Assembly: GCF_019925205.1 (NCBI RefSeq)
Contig: NC_083562.1
Coordinates: 19,220,001-19,284,000, forward strand
Direction: 5' to 3'
Origin: Metopolophium dirhodum
Taxonomy: Eukaryota; Arthropoda; Insecta; Hemiptera; Aphididae
Length of the DNA: 64,000 nt
Below are positions 12,801 to 25,900 of the stretch, piece after piece. Made by a program: the position numbers and the translations under genes. The notes beneath the pieces are model-generated. The model made no database searches. It saw only the letters and a list, made by a program, of their open reading frames with translations, and was not told where the DNA came from. The stretch's first letter is position 1, and the number at the start of each line of letters is the position of its first letter.

Positions 12801-13169
12801 CGTAACTATATACATAATTTTAAGAAATAAAAATGCAAAAAAATAAGCGTGTACAGTATTCGGTGAAGTAACAAAGTTCTGTCACTTCACACTTGTATAC
12901 GTTTTCAATTTTTCATAACAAAATAGATGTTTTTTTGTCATAAATTATATTTTAAAATTGTTTATTATTATATTTTGTATTGTTAATTTTTATCAGTTAT
13001 CACGGTCTAGATCACCCTTATCAATATAGGTTTTTCTTCTACAGTCGCGCACCTTTTCCATGACGCACTACAATGGCGGACGATCCCTACTGCCTAGTGC
13101 CTAATGTCTATCAAGTAAAATCATAACATCATAAATTCATAACAACAGTAAACTAAAGTGTAAACAAAG
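9819..13169. other. Intergenic stretch between Elongin B and the DIDO1/PHF3-like gene
   Basis: No gene is seen apart from the LINE relic listed separately. A 29-bp palindrome sits at 10721-10749 (14-bp arms starting CCACAGAATAGATT). An ACCC/AACC microsatellite lies at about 11258-11283. At about 12600-12780 is a repeat whose reverse complement recurs at about 31780-31960 (shared TCACTCTAGTTTACT). An 11-bp tandem pair (GAGCGCTGTGC twice) is near 12523-12544. Confidence 0.5.
10300..10690 (-). mobile_element. Decayed LINE reverse-transcriptase fragment (RTE-like)
   Basis: Reading the minus strand from about 10675 gives QCGFRQNNLITDQIFKIRQI and then, after a frame disruption, a DFKKAYDLI-like block. 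These are the conserved segments before and at the first catalytic aspartate of LINE reverse transcriptases (compare QCGFR..STTDQIF..RQI..K and DFKKAYD). Frameshifts and stops make it a relic. It is a different LINE lineage from the Jockey-type fragments elsewhere in the window. Confidence 0.6.
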
Positions 13170-13545
13170 TACAGACTTGCTAGACGCGAGTTGCGAGTTT
13201 GCGACTGCTAAGACACAAATTAAATCTAGAAGGGGAGAACTCATTACCCGACGGCCGACGGGAATCTGGTAATTCGATACCGCGACCATCTATTGGCCTT
13301 TGAGCGAAAACGAAAAGTCGATAAAATGAAACAAACTGCAGACCCGTGATAAGCGCCACAGCGCGAGCAGTACGGCAGTACGGTAACATCGTACCGGCGC
13401 TTGCACAGACGACGGACGGCAGCGATGGGTCCAGACGAACGCGTCGGATCGTGTAGGCCAGCCAGCCAGCAGTGATAACGGCGTTCAAGATCAAAACTCG
13501 CAAGTCCCGGACTGCCGATCGCATTCACCGCCTGTGACTGAGCCG
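13170..13545 (+). promoter_or_regulatory. Promoter and 5' untranslated exon of the DIDO1/PHF3-like gene
   Basis: This block is much richer in GC and CpG than its surroundings. It ends in a strong splice donor (AGCCG|GTGAGT at 13546), which pairs well with the acceptor at 14451-14452 just before the start codon exon (exon from 14453, ATG at 14466). It is therefore read as the non-coding first exon and promoter area. The exact transcription start cannot be seen. Open frames here on the minus strand are treated as by-products of base composition. Confidence 0.55.
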
Positions 13546-14465
13546 GTGAGTACATAATATTATTAGTAATCATTCCTACTGTCGTGCCTTTTGTCGTTGT
13601 ATTATCGAGTTAAAATAAAATAATTAATAATGTGATTGCAATGTTATAACTTGTATTATTAAATTTTGTTGCGCGCACATCGATTTTCGCGCGTTCGTGT
13701 GTCGTGTGATAATATCGATAAAGTTAATATTTTCCCCGGGACGTATTCAGTGTTCTGAATTTGTTTTCTCTCTCTGTCATTAACTACACTATCTAGTATC
13801 TTCCTCCAACCACCGCGGCAAGCCGTGCCCTTCGCCTGGGTTTGTGTGGCCCCGCGTCACCCACACTGTTTGGAGCTGTTGGAGGGAAACATTTTACGTT
13901 CACCTATCCGTTACCGTAACAGTCGGCGTAACACACACATCGTAAACATTATAATTATTATTATTATTATTATTAAATACGTAATACAACAATAATACTG
14001 AGATTGTTTATTTTGTTTCCACGCTGATATCAAGTTGTAAATAATTGGAATACAAATTACAAATGGATTTTTACATATTTTTATATCACACATTTTCTCT
14101 GTCTATAGGACAAGTTGATGATAATAATAATTAGGTATTATAAATTATTTTTATTAATTTAAAAATCAATCAGTAGTCAGTACGTTATAATATATTCCAT
14201 AATAATATGTCATTGTTTTAAAATATATTTAATTTACCGTTCTTAAAAAATAATAATAACAATATTGTTGGATAATGAACTTCATAAAACTTTAATATGA
14301 TTTTTGTAAACATAATTGTATTTTAAATATACAATCTAATATATTACATTTTTTTAATAGTAGGTATATGTTTTATATTTATTTATTGATATTTTATATT
14401 AAAAATTGCTTTTCGTTAAAAATTTTTTAATATACTTTGTAATATTTTGCAGGAGATTTTTTATT

Positions 14466-17400
14466 ATGTCGTGTTCTAAAATTACGGAGAAAGCAGATGA
14501 AGAACCAGAGGATGAAGAGGCTGATGACACTTTAGTAGTAGTTGTTAAGCCTGATGGTACAGTTGCTATAGATCAAGAAACATTCAATAGAGTTTTGGGT
14601 AAGTCATTATTTATAAATATTTAAAAATTCAAGAGTTAACCATATCATACCGAGACTAAGTATATTATATATTGACATTGATTATAAATAAGTAGGTACA
14701 ATAGATTGCTCACTGGCCGGTATTTGCATGGCGCTTCATAACGGCTACATCCATTTTTCACGTGAATACGGGCCAATGAGCGATCTATAGTATTTATAAC
14801 CAATAATATTGGGTTGCTTCATTTTAATATATAATTTTTTTTTAACAATAAGTAATACGTACATCTATTTTATTTTTATTATTATTGTACTTACAGCTAA
14901 GTAATTGATATTTTTTACATAATATAGTGTATACTTGAATTTAAATTAACTGTATGCTATTATTTATTAAGTACTAATCTTAATTGTTTTGATATTTTAA
15001 AAATTATTCATTCTTCATGTCTAGTCATATTTAATCTTATATTGTTAAATTTCTTTATTTAGAAAGCAAAAAGGAAACCATGAATATTATCCACTTTGAG
15101 AACAGCAGTAATAAAGGCATAACCACAAATCCAGAGAATGGAGAGCCAGAAATCAATTTGACTGTGCAAGGTTTTTATCCATCTATTTCTACCAAAACAT
15201 TCTTATCCCAAGGTATGATAATATTAAATTTAGACAGCAAATTTTATTATTTTCCGATTGCATATGCATTTTAATCATTAGGTAATTTTATATAATAATA
15301 ATAAGAATTTAATTACTTTAATCTTGGATGTAAAGAAAATAAAAATATTTTAGTTTGGGAATTTAACTAATTAGGTAGGTACATGTATTTATTTATATGA
15401 AGCTGTTTATAGAATAGTGCCTAAATCTAACAGTAATTGTAGTTTCTCAGTAGATATTTGCTAAAATAGGAAAGTGAGGCTGAGCATAAAACTTGTGAAG
15501 TGCCGAGTAATTATTAATGTATGATGTTAACAAATATATGAAAAATCTATAAATTCAATTTTTACATTTTTAAATATCAATATATATTTCTTATTTCATA
15601 TAGGTACATATTGAATCAATAATTTATGAAGTATATTAAGTTTAGATAACTGGAGTAGAGGCATTGGTAACATTTTGAGGAGTACACTATTTCAATCATC
15701 TAAACTTTGCATACCCATAAATTATTAGGTTCAATCTTTATATTTATATATCAAAAATCTTCAGAAAAAACATTCTCCTCTGAAATATCATTTAAACAAT
15801 TCATGTTGTCATTTAAAAAATAAAAATAAATATTTATTTTGTATTCATAAAAATTCTTATTAGGTAATGTTTACAATAATTCGTACAAAAGGGCTCAGCC
15901 TGTATATCTGTCATAATAAATAAATAAATCAAGATGTGTATTATGTTTAAAGAATCGCTTTGATTAAACTATGAATATAATATATTTGAATTTTATCATA
16001 TTTGATTCATGAAATAGATGTTGAAAATTTTTTTAGTATGGTGATTTATCATAAATGTATTCACATTCTATTTTTTTTTATTCAAAATGTGGTAAATATT
16101 TTTCTTCTAGCATAAATCACAACAGGTATAAATAAAATAAAAAAATCTGACAAAACACAGATAAAGTTATAAAATATATACATCTATATTGATCTTCATT
16201 CAACAGCCATTTTATATGTCACCATCTATACTAATGACCATTGAGTATACTTGTTTTTTTAATGAAAATTGTGGTTACATATATTTTTCAAAGCATATGT
16301 ATTATATTTTGTTAATATTTAATTATTTTTGTCTTTTTTGAATAAGACTATTTCTCTGAATATTGAATTAAATAATTTAAACATTTATATTACTATCATA
16401 CATTACATCATTTTATACTTATAACTTTACATGTATGTGCAAAAAAAAATATTATTCAATAATTTATTTACATTGCTTACAATGTTTTATTTTAAATATT
16501 ATATTTAAATGTGTAGAATTCTTTTTAAAATTTGAAAGCTCCTTTACTTATGGTGTTATTAAAATATTTGGTCAAGGTATATATAATTTTCTAAGTAATA
16601 ATAATATGCTAAATTTAATTAAATAAATAATTTAATTATTAATTACATTTTAACTCATGTATAATGTAATATGACATAACTAAATTTAAATTAAACTTTT
16701 ATTATTTTCAGCCAATGAAAATAGTGATATGACAACAAATACTATTTATTTGGATCATTGTTATTACAAGGATTGCCCACCAAACATACCAGAGACCAAC
16801 ATTTGTTCGCCTCAAATTACACTCTCTACCGGAATACAGCATATTACAAGTAATTATTATAATAATTACTAATTAGTTTATATGTAATACATTTTAAATT
16901 TAAATTAATATTGTAGATGAATTAAAAAAATCAAATATTGTAGACGAAATTGAAGAAATTGAAGAGATTACCGTTTCAGTGGATGAGAGTAAGTTAAATG
17001 CTTCTTTATATGTACTTATAGGAGGTATATAATATACATAATAGCTTATATAATATTAATTTTTAATTTCCATAAATATTTTGAGCTTATTAAAAAAAAA
17101 AATTTTAGATATCAAACCAGGCATACCATCAATAACCGTATCCAATAATGTTGCAGAAAGTAATTTACCCAACAACAAAAAGATGCTAAACTTAAGAGTT
17201 GGAAAAGTACTTAAAAATATTAAAATAGATTTTTTATTCAATTAAATTCATTTTATATAATATTTTACATTTATTTAGAATGAAAAACCAAGAACTAAGG
17301 GTCCTATATCTTTAAGAAATACAATAACTAAAAAGAAACCTGATGAAATACAAAGTAATCAATCCGGGGATAAAGCAAGAGCTACAAAAACGGTTAAACG

Positions 17401-19890
17401 TCTGGTACCAACGGTAAGATTCAAGTTTATAATACACTGTAATCTAATAAAGTTGAAAAAAATTCTAGTTGTATCTAGAATTCTAAGACTGAAAACTTTA
17501 TGGAATTCAAAGTGTAAAATTATACTAATATTTATTTGATTAATGTAGATTTTAGACAAAGACAATTGACACAAAAAATAATTATATATAATATACTAAA
17601 TAGTAACTACTAACAAATAAAAATTTAAAATATTGTTAATATTAGTTTATATTAAATGTCTTTACTTTGTTTGTAATTTTGAAATAATTAATAGAAGTGC
17701 AAAAATATATAAATATAAAATAATAATTATTGATTAGAACTTTCTAATTTATTTAAAACCAGGTACTTTGATTGTTAATCAACATGGTTTTTGAGAAATT
17801 AAAATCATTTGATATAAATTTGTTAGTGTTTTATACCAATTTTATTGATAATGTTTCTAATTGTAGCCAAATAGATACCATTTATACAGACATAAAAAAG
17901 ACCTTTGATTCTGGGGACCAAAATATTTTATATAAAAAAATTGAATAACTATTGCTTACATGGAATACTTCTTCAGTGGTCGTCGTAATTTATCTCTGCT
18001 AGAACATAGATAGTCAAAATTAAACATACAAAGTCATTACCTAAATGTATCTTCTGGTGTACCACAAGGTGGACATCTATCACCACTTTTATTCCTAGCA
18101 TTTATGAATGATATAAACATAGTCTTTTCACACTGTAATTATTTACTGTTTGCAGGCGATCTAAAAATATTTTTACCGATGAATAATCTAGATGCCTGCG
18201 CTAAAATTACCCAGATAATTAATTTTCTCCCTTAAACAAAATCTGGTTTGTAACAGTTACAAAATTAATGATACTCCGTTACAAATAGTTAATAAAATGA
18301 AAGGTTTAGAAATTATTCTTTTATTTGATTTATCTGTTGATAGTCATATTGAAACTATCTGTTACCAAGCATCTTGGTTATATTAAACATTCATGTGGTA
18401 CTATGGACCCTGAATGTCTTAAAGTTCTTTTTCCTGCTCTAGTCCGCCCTGTCCTTGAATTTGGTTAAGTGAAATATGGAACCCCCTAAAAATAGGCTTA
18501 GTCGATAAAATCAAAAAAGTTTTAAGACAATTCCTATGTTCTATATTGCCTACAAACTACACATGGGTGGTCAACCAATTTCTTTCGTTGAAATTAGTTG
18601 TTGTCTTCTCTTATCTCAACGCGATAATAATGATGTTTTAATCACAGACTATTCTGTGTTTTAATTTTCTACAAATTACCAAACGATAAAATAGTGTGTC
18701 TCGAATTTCTAAACAAGATTAATCTTTATGTCCCACTGATGAACACTAGCACAAAAAATACATTCCATATTGATGAAACCTGTATTCGAAATGTCCTAAA
18801 TAGTCCTACCTATAAATCGTATTGTAAATTATTGTAATAACAACTTGAATAATTAAAATTTTTTCTTTAACGATGTACATTGTCTACGCGACATTGTACT
18901 AAACTTGTAAACTGATTATATTAATACTTTTTATGTCCTGTACTCTTTGCCCACCGGCCGTTAATTTTAATAATAAATAAATAATTAAAGAAAATTAACA
19001 ATAAAATTATAAATTCTTGGTGATAAAATATATTATGATATAAATATTGAGGAAATTAGTAATTTAGAAGAAGAATAAATATTGTGATCAAGTGAGCTGT
19101 ACTAAAAAAGTTGATGAAATAAAATACAATAGCGGCCGTTTATTAAGAAAACTTTTGACCAAGGTAAAATATTTCAGTTGAGTGAATGTTTATAATTGAC
19201 AATTGATTGGTTACTTTGGAGTGGCACGTCCCTAGACATCTGTGTTTTCAATAAATATCCGTGTTCCTAATAAGCAACTTCTACCGTAGTAAAAGCCTGT
19301 ATTCAGAGAGCAAATGACAGTTGAAAAGTATACACTGAAGGTTGCATAGAGCTACCTCAAGATAGACCAGAGGAACAAGGGTGATAAGTTGTGGCCTTGA
19401 AGCAGGATATGGTAAAGCAATAAACATGAAAATGTGACTATGGTAAGCTTATAAAGAAGAAAATAACTGTGTTTTGGATGTTATGGTTAGATATTTAGTG
19501 AAGTGCAATGTAGCAAAGTGAGAGAGAAAGAATCCCTTTTGGTTTTCCAAGTAAGCTATATTCCTATGAGTAGGAAGTAGGAAAGAGAGAAATGATTGAT
19601 GTGGAAAATGCCAATAAGTTAGCTTTTTTATGTCCGTCAATCTTAACATAACTGGGTGCTAAACAAGGGACTAGGTTAATGTTAAGGAAAATACAAAAAA
19701 TGAGATTTTAAAGATATATATTAAAGGGAGATTAAGATGAGTTACTTGAGTTTGAAAAAATAGATTGTAGGCAAGCTTGAGAATAAGATACACTTAAAAT
19801 GTTCTCTAAATTTATGGAAAATAACAAATCGGAGCGCACTGATAATTGAAAGGCATTTAAGAGAAAAAAATTAAAGGAATAATAATTGTT

Positions 19891-19923
<33 letters not shown>

Positions 19924-22900
19924 TGTACTTTAAATGAAAAAAATAAGTTTTGGTATGAAAAAATAAATACCTAACTGAATTGAAGGTGCCAGTAAATATA
20001 AGTAGTAAGTAAGAAATTAAATTATTTGAACGGTCCTTAAAATAAAGTCTCGAGTCCTAGGATATTGGTAGACAATTATTATATTAGGGAAATGAAATCA
20101 TTTTGGAGGCAACTAACAACAATTTGTAGAACTTCTTTTAGTTGAGTATGGAATGAGTGAATGTTACATCTCTGAAACTTCTCGGAATTGTTCCATAGGT
20201 CCTAGCGAAAACCGAGGGTGTAGCAGAACATTTGGTAGGAGTCTATTTTAGGAGTGCGAAAAAAGAGCTTAACCAAAGCAGAGGAGAGTGTTCTTGCTTG
20301 TATATGGTAAAATTAATCTTGAACCCGGAGATTCTATATTTATTAAAAGCTGTTAAACACTCTTTAACAGCTATTATGCATGTAGGATTCCACTTAATTT
20401 ATAGAGTAGAGGGGGATAGTAACACATATATTATAGTCGTCTAAAGATTATGTGAAACATTAAAATAAGATAAGAAAGAAATTGTGAAGAGGAGAAAAGA
20501 GTTTAGTTAGCCTTAGCCCTTAAGAATTATGTTTTAATCAAGGTAGACGAGTGAGTATTCAAAGAAGGACTTATAATACTTATAACTAATGAGAGGAGGT
20601 ATCGCTATCGTTGCCATCACTGTAGTTTAGATCCAACCAAGAAAACCTGCTTGAAGAGATAGATATATCAACTGCCCATGATATTGGAAGGGTGATAGAT
20701 GCAGCAGACTATATAAATAATATTTCTGTAGAAGTTGTCGGTATTATCTAAGTCTCAAGTAGGATAGTGACCGGAAGGCGTTATACCTGCATGTGTCTCC
20801 GTTTTTTAAAAACGTACAACAGCAAATTTATGCTGAGTAGTTCCAGTTTCAATTTTGTGTAACAACCTTTAATAAAAGCGTGAATATTAAAGTTAATGAT
20901 TGTTCAAACGCTACATTAATTAAGTAATAGTATTCAAATAATTATTGCAATTTAAAAATTAAAAAAAAAATTTGTGTATTTTAATTTTAAATTAATATTT
21001 TTACTACAATTCTAATTGCTATTACATTAATTTAATATATACTTTTCTAGAAGACATATCATCAAGTTCGTCCATCAGTTCAAATAAAAAATAATCGACA
21101 AAAAAAATCAGATGTTATTGTAGACAAAGTTTTACTGCAAGCTAATGAATTGATTCGTCAGTCAAGTATTGAACCAAAAAAATACATACAAAATCAGTTG
21201 ATGTTCAAAAAGAATAAAGATAAAATTGGAATTATTGAAAATTCTCTAGATTCTTTATCAGCTCCACAAAAACATGTTACTCAATTATTAGATGCACCTG
21301 AATTATTTTCATCTCCAGATATTATTTTAGATGATACCAAAACATCTATTCAAACTGTAAATAACGAATTGGATTCTAAAATAAATGTTATCGATAAAAT
21401 TGATGATATATCAACTATAGATAACCTCATATCTAACACAACAAAAGATATAGAACAAGTTATTGTAAATAAAGAAGAAACTGGAAGAGTTCGAAAACTC
21501 TCAAGTCGAATGAAAGATAATCCAGTTGAAATTACTGTAACTAAAACAGTAGAAGACATATTAAATGATATTAGTTCCAAAATAGCCAATCAAACAGAAA
21601 TTATTGATGAGGAAAATTTGATTGATGAACTAGCTGATCTCAATGAAGACCTTAACTCTGTATGGAAATTTAAAAATGTATAATTTGAATTAAACTTATT
21701 TATATATAATATGTTATACACATTTTTTTTCTAGTCAAATTTTGTTGCTCCATCTAACTCTAGTCACGATTTGATGAACAAACTATTATCTGATGATAGT
21801 CTTAATCATAGTGGCAAGAACGACTCAATAACATCAGTAACTGATGACAAACCTAAAGGTCCTACTATAGTGGTTTATGGAAAATCTGGTAGAATAGTGA
21901 CACTGCCTCCAATCGAGATTCCCAAGACTCGGTCATTAGTAAAAAAAGAAGTATGTATTTTATCAATACTAAATATAAAACTACATGTTGTATATTTTTA
22001 AATATTTTTTTTTTAGAATCTCGATGCTAGTATAAAAGAGCAAGGTAGACAAAGACGTTCATCAGAAAAGTAAGTATAAATAACCAACATAACTAATATT
22101 TAGAATTTCTTCAATAACTATGACTTCTTATGTGATATATCGGGCTTGGATTTATATGTAATAACATAGTTTCTTTGCGATATGATAAACTAATTTCGGC
22201 AAGTGATAAATTCGTTTCACAAGATTTTTGATAAAATGTAGCTCATTTGATTTTACATATTTTGTCATAAATACATGTTTTTACATATTTCACAATTATT
22301 CTCATATTTAGACAATTTTACTGTTTTTACGTCTTTTCTTCAGAGTTCAGAATGATTGAAAGGTTATCATGAGTAAGCCAATACTTAATAGTTCACGACT
22401 TATGTAGTATAACATCGTGTGGTCGGCGGGGTCCACCAGTAGCGCCGTGCCGATCACCTAATTTATCTATGACATATGTCATAGTAGATTTTTTAGATGG
22501 GGGCCCACTGCAGGGAATACTGCTGTAGTGCTGTGGATTCAGATTTTACATTAAAACGTAAAAATATATTATTAAACAATTGAACTATATGTAGGTGCTC
22601 TGATTACATCTAATTCTTATATTAAAAAAAAGGGGAATGATAGGAGGGGGCCCCCTTAACATACAATGTCATAGTATATTTTAAACACTTCGGCGCCACT
22701 GCACCAGACATATTTTTGACGTGGCTATATACAGGTACCTCGATGACAAACAACCGTGGCACTCAACCTGTTATATTTTCAATTATTTCTAGATACAATT
22801 TTATCGATTGAAATATCAAATATCTTATCGTAATGAATTACAATTAACGCATTTTTAAACACGAACGAGCGAACACTGTGATGAGTGTGTAGTTTTTAAT

Positions 22901-25900
22901 GTGACATTGTAGTGTGTGTTTCGTGGCCTCGTTGTTTGTTATATTTTACGTGTATATTACCAATAATGCCAAAATTACGATCGTTTTTTTGTTGTATAAA
23001 TACATACTTTGGTTATATAAATACATATAAATCTGAGCCCTAGTAATATATATATTCATTTTTCTAGTTCAAAAAGTATAAATGACTATAGTGAAGAATC
23101 AGATACAGATAGAGAAGGAAATATGACTTCAGAGGATGATCCACATAGACTTTGGTGTGTTTGTAGAAAACCTCATAATAACAGGTAATAGTTTTAAATA
23201 AAATTTTAATTTTAAATTAAAATAAACATGTATAATTTAAAACTTTGTACAGATTTATGATATGTTGTGATACATGTGAAGATTGGTTCCATGGAAAATG
23301 TGTGGGTATCACAAAAGCCTTGGGTGAACAAATGGAAGCTCGTGGTGTTGAATGGAATTGCCCACCGTGTAAAAAAAAGAGGACTGAAGATGCACGTAAA
23401 AAATCTGAAGAAGATAAAGCCAAGAAATTAGAAGAAGAGAAGGCCAAAAAATTAGAAGAAGAGAAGGCCAAGAAGTTGGAAGAAGATAAGGCCAAGAAAT
23501 TGGAAGAAGAAAAGGCTAAGAAATTGGAAGAAGATAAAGCCAAGAAATTGGAAGAAGATAAGGCCAAGAAATTGGAAGAAGATATGGCCAAGAAATTAGA
23601 AGAAGAAAAGAAAAAACTACCAAGTTTGAAATCACCAATTAAAAACAGTGAAACAAAAGTTATAAAAATTCAACCCCAATTACAACAAAATTGCGTTCAA
23701 TGTAAAAAAAATATTGAAGATGTTGCAGTAGGCTTATTTTGTAAGGAAATATGTTTGGAAAAGCATATTGAAGAAAGTGTAGCTGCTATAAAAGCATGTT
23801 GTACATCAGATTCACCGGATATTATTTTATTTGACAAAAAAAACAGCAGATTAATCACAGGTATAAAACTATTATATTATATAATATATTTTTGCAACAT
23901 TACCTATCTCAGTCTTATCAACTTAACAGTAAATCAAAAAATCAGTTTCTGTTGTATATTTTTCGACTAGCACATTATTCATTAACTTTAATCCAAATCT
24001 GAGACCTCTAGTTGATTCCGCTCAAAATGTTGAATAAATAGTTAATGACTCAATTAGACCAAAATGTAAGTTAGGTGATATTACTTCTTCAGTAATGATA
24101 AGATTCAACATTTTATTTTTAATACGCACAAAAATTAAGCTGCATAATATCTAAATAAATAATTTCCTTCGAATTACATTGGTACCAATAGTGATCTGAA
24201 TCTTATTTAAACGGTGAGAGAGGCAAATGGGGATATTTGTGAAAGACATTACTATGAAGTTAAATAAATTCTTGACTATAAATATGCAATTTGAGGGGAA
24301 AAAAATTATTGATATCTATGGCCTTTGTATTATATGCAATATAAAATTAACAAAAAAGGAATTTACATCAAATTAAGACATAGGGTATGTAATCTTAATA
24401 GACAGTAATAATTGGGATATTATATAATCTCAGTTATACTGTGTAGGCGCATTAACATAATATAACATTACATAACATTATATTACATAGTAGGAAAAAG
24501 AATACTTCATAAAGATCCGGGATGGGGGGGGGGGGGGGCATAATTTTGAGAAAGTGAAAAAATTATTTCTATGGTCTATGAAAGTTACTACTAAAGTCGT
24601 AAATATTATATTTTACTAATTTTTATTTGTCACCTTTATTTTGTATTCATAGACATAAATTTACTAAAAAATCCACAAGATAGTGCAAATCTGGGCAAAC
24701 ACATTATCTGACCTCATCCCAAAGAAAAATATACCACTGAACATTTTCTGGTAGCAAATTGAATCTTATTTGTACATGGTACATTGGCTGATCAGTAGCA
24801 AGAAATTCCCAGTACTTTTCAAAGTAATGGGGAAAAAAATAGGGAAAACCGTACATTTTTCGCAAAACCTACCTCCCTAAATATCAACGTGTAGCTATTC
24901 TAGAAAATTTCTTTGAAACTACATGAAAGTTATGGATTAAAATGTAAAGTTCTTTAATATCTGTTGTAATTCCGTTAGTTTTTCTATCCATTTCACATAA
25001 GACACTAATTATTTCAGAAAATACTAAGTTTTAGAGTCATTTTTTGAGACGTATTGCACTGAAATTGTTGGAAATATGCAACTAAACCAACTAAAATAAT
25101 AATAAAATAGCATTAAAAAATCTTGGTTTATTAAATTTAAATCTCAACTGTCTTTAAAAAGTAATAATTTGATTGTTTACATAATTTACAAAACAAAAAA
25201 TAACTATACTATGACTCGTATAAGTTAACTTAAGGAGACCAAATGCCGTGATTTTCTGTCTTTGTCTAACATACGCGCAACATAGAATTTTTGACTTGTT
25301 CTTTACCAAACATACCAATTGATCTAATAAAGCGATACAAATTTTTAAAATAGATTTGAATTTGCTGTTTAATCTACTTGAAATTGACTATTAAAATATA
25401 TTTACTTAAAATAATATGTAAAAATGCATAAATATGCTTAAAATGACAATTAAATAAATTACCAACAGTTTCCAAATATGTATTAGGCCTAAAAAATTAC
25501 AAAGTATGAAATTTAAATGTTTGTATTGGAGTTTGTTAAGTCTCAAAACAAATGTATTTCTTACTTTAAATATTCTATACTCATAATTAAAGAATATTCT
25601 ATTTTTATAGTGAAACAATTTCCAAACCTTACTAATAACTCATAAACTACTTGACCAAAATTAAATTTGTAGTATTAAAGTAATTTAAAAATACTATGCT
25701 TTGGAAGTTAAAAAAATTAAAAATTTTAGTAATAAAAAATAGTAAAATATAATTTTCTAAAAAAATGTTTTTAACAACTTAAAATAATGTAAAAAAATCA
25801 TTTTCTAAAGCGTTAGAAGTTAATGAGTGTCTTACATTAAATAGATCAACTAATATACCTATTTTTTCTCACCTACTTATTAAAAGATCCCTTCTTGACA

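Noticed and set aside
13180..13573. Two overlapping minus-strand frames of 109-114 codons
   Set aside because: They lie in the GC-rich leader/promoter of the DIDO1/PHF3-like gene, overlap each other in different frames and match no family.
19894..19922. CRISPR-like or regulatory array
   Set aside because: It is a plain AAT microsatellite in a eukaryotic intron; no CRISPR array exists in this window.
23217..23591. Minus-strand frame with SSNFLAL repeats
   Set aside because: It is the antisense reading of the KKLEE coding minisatellite.
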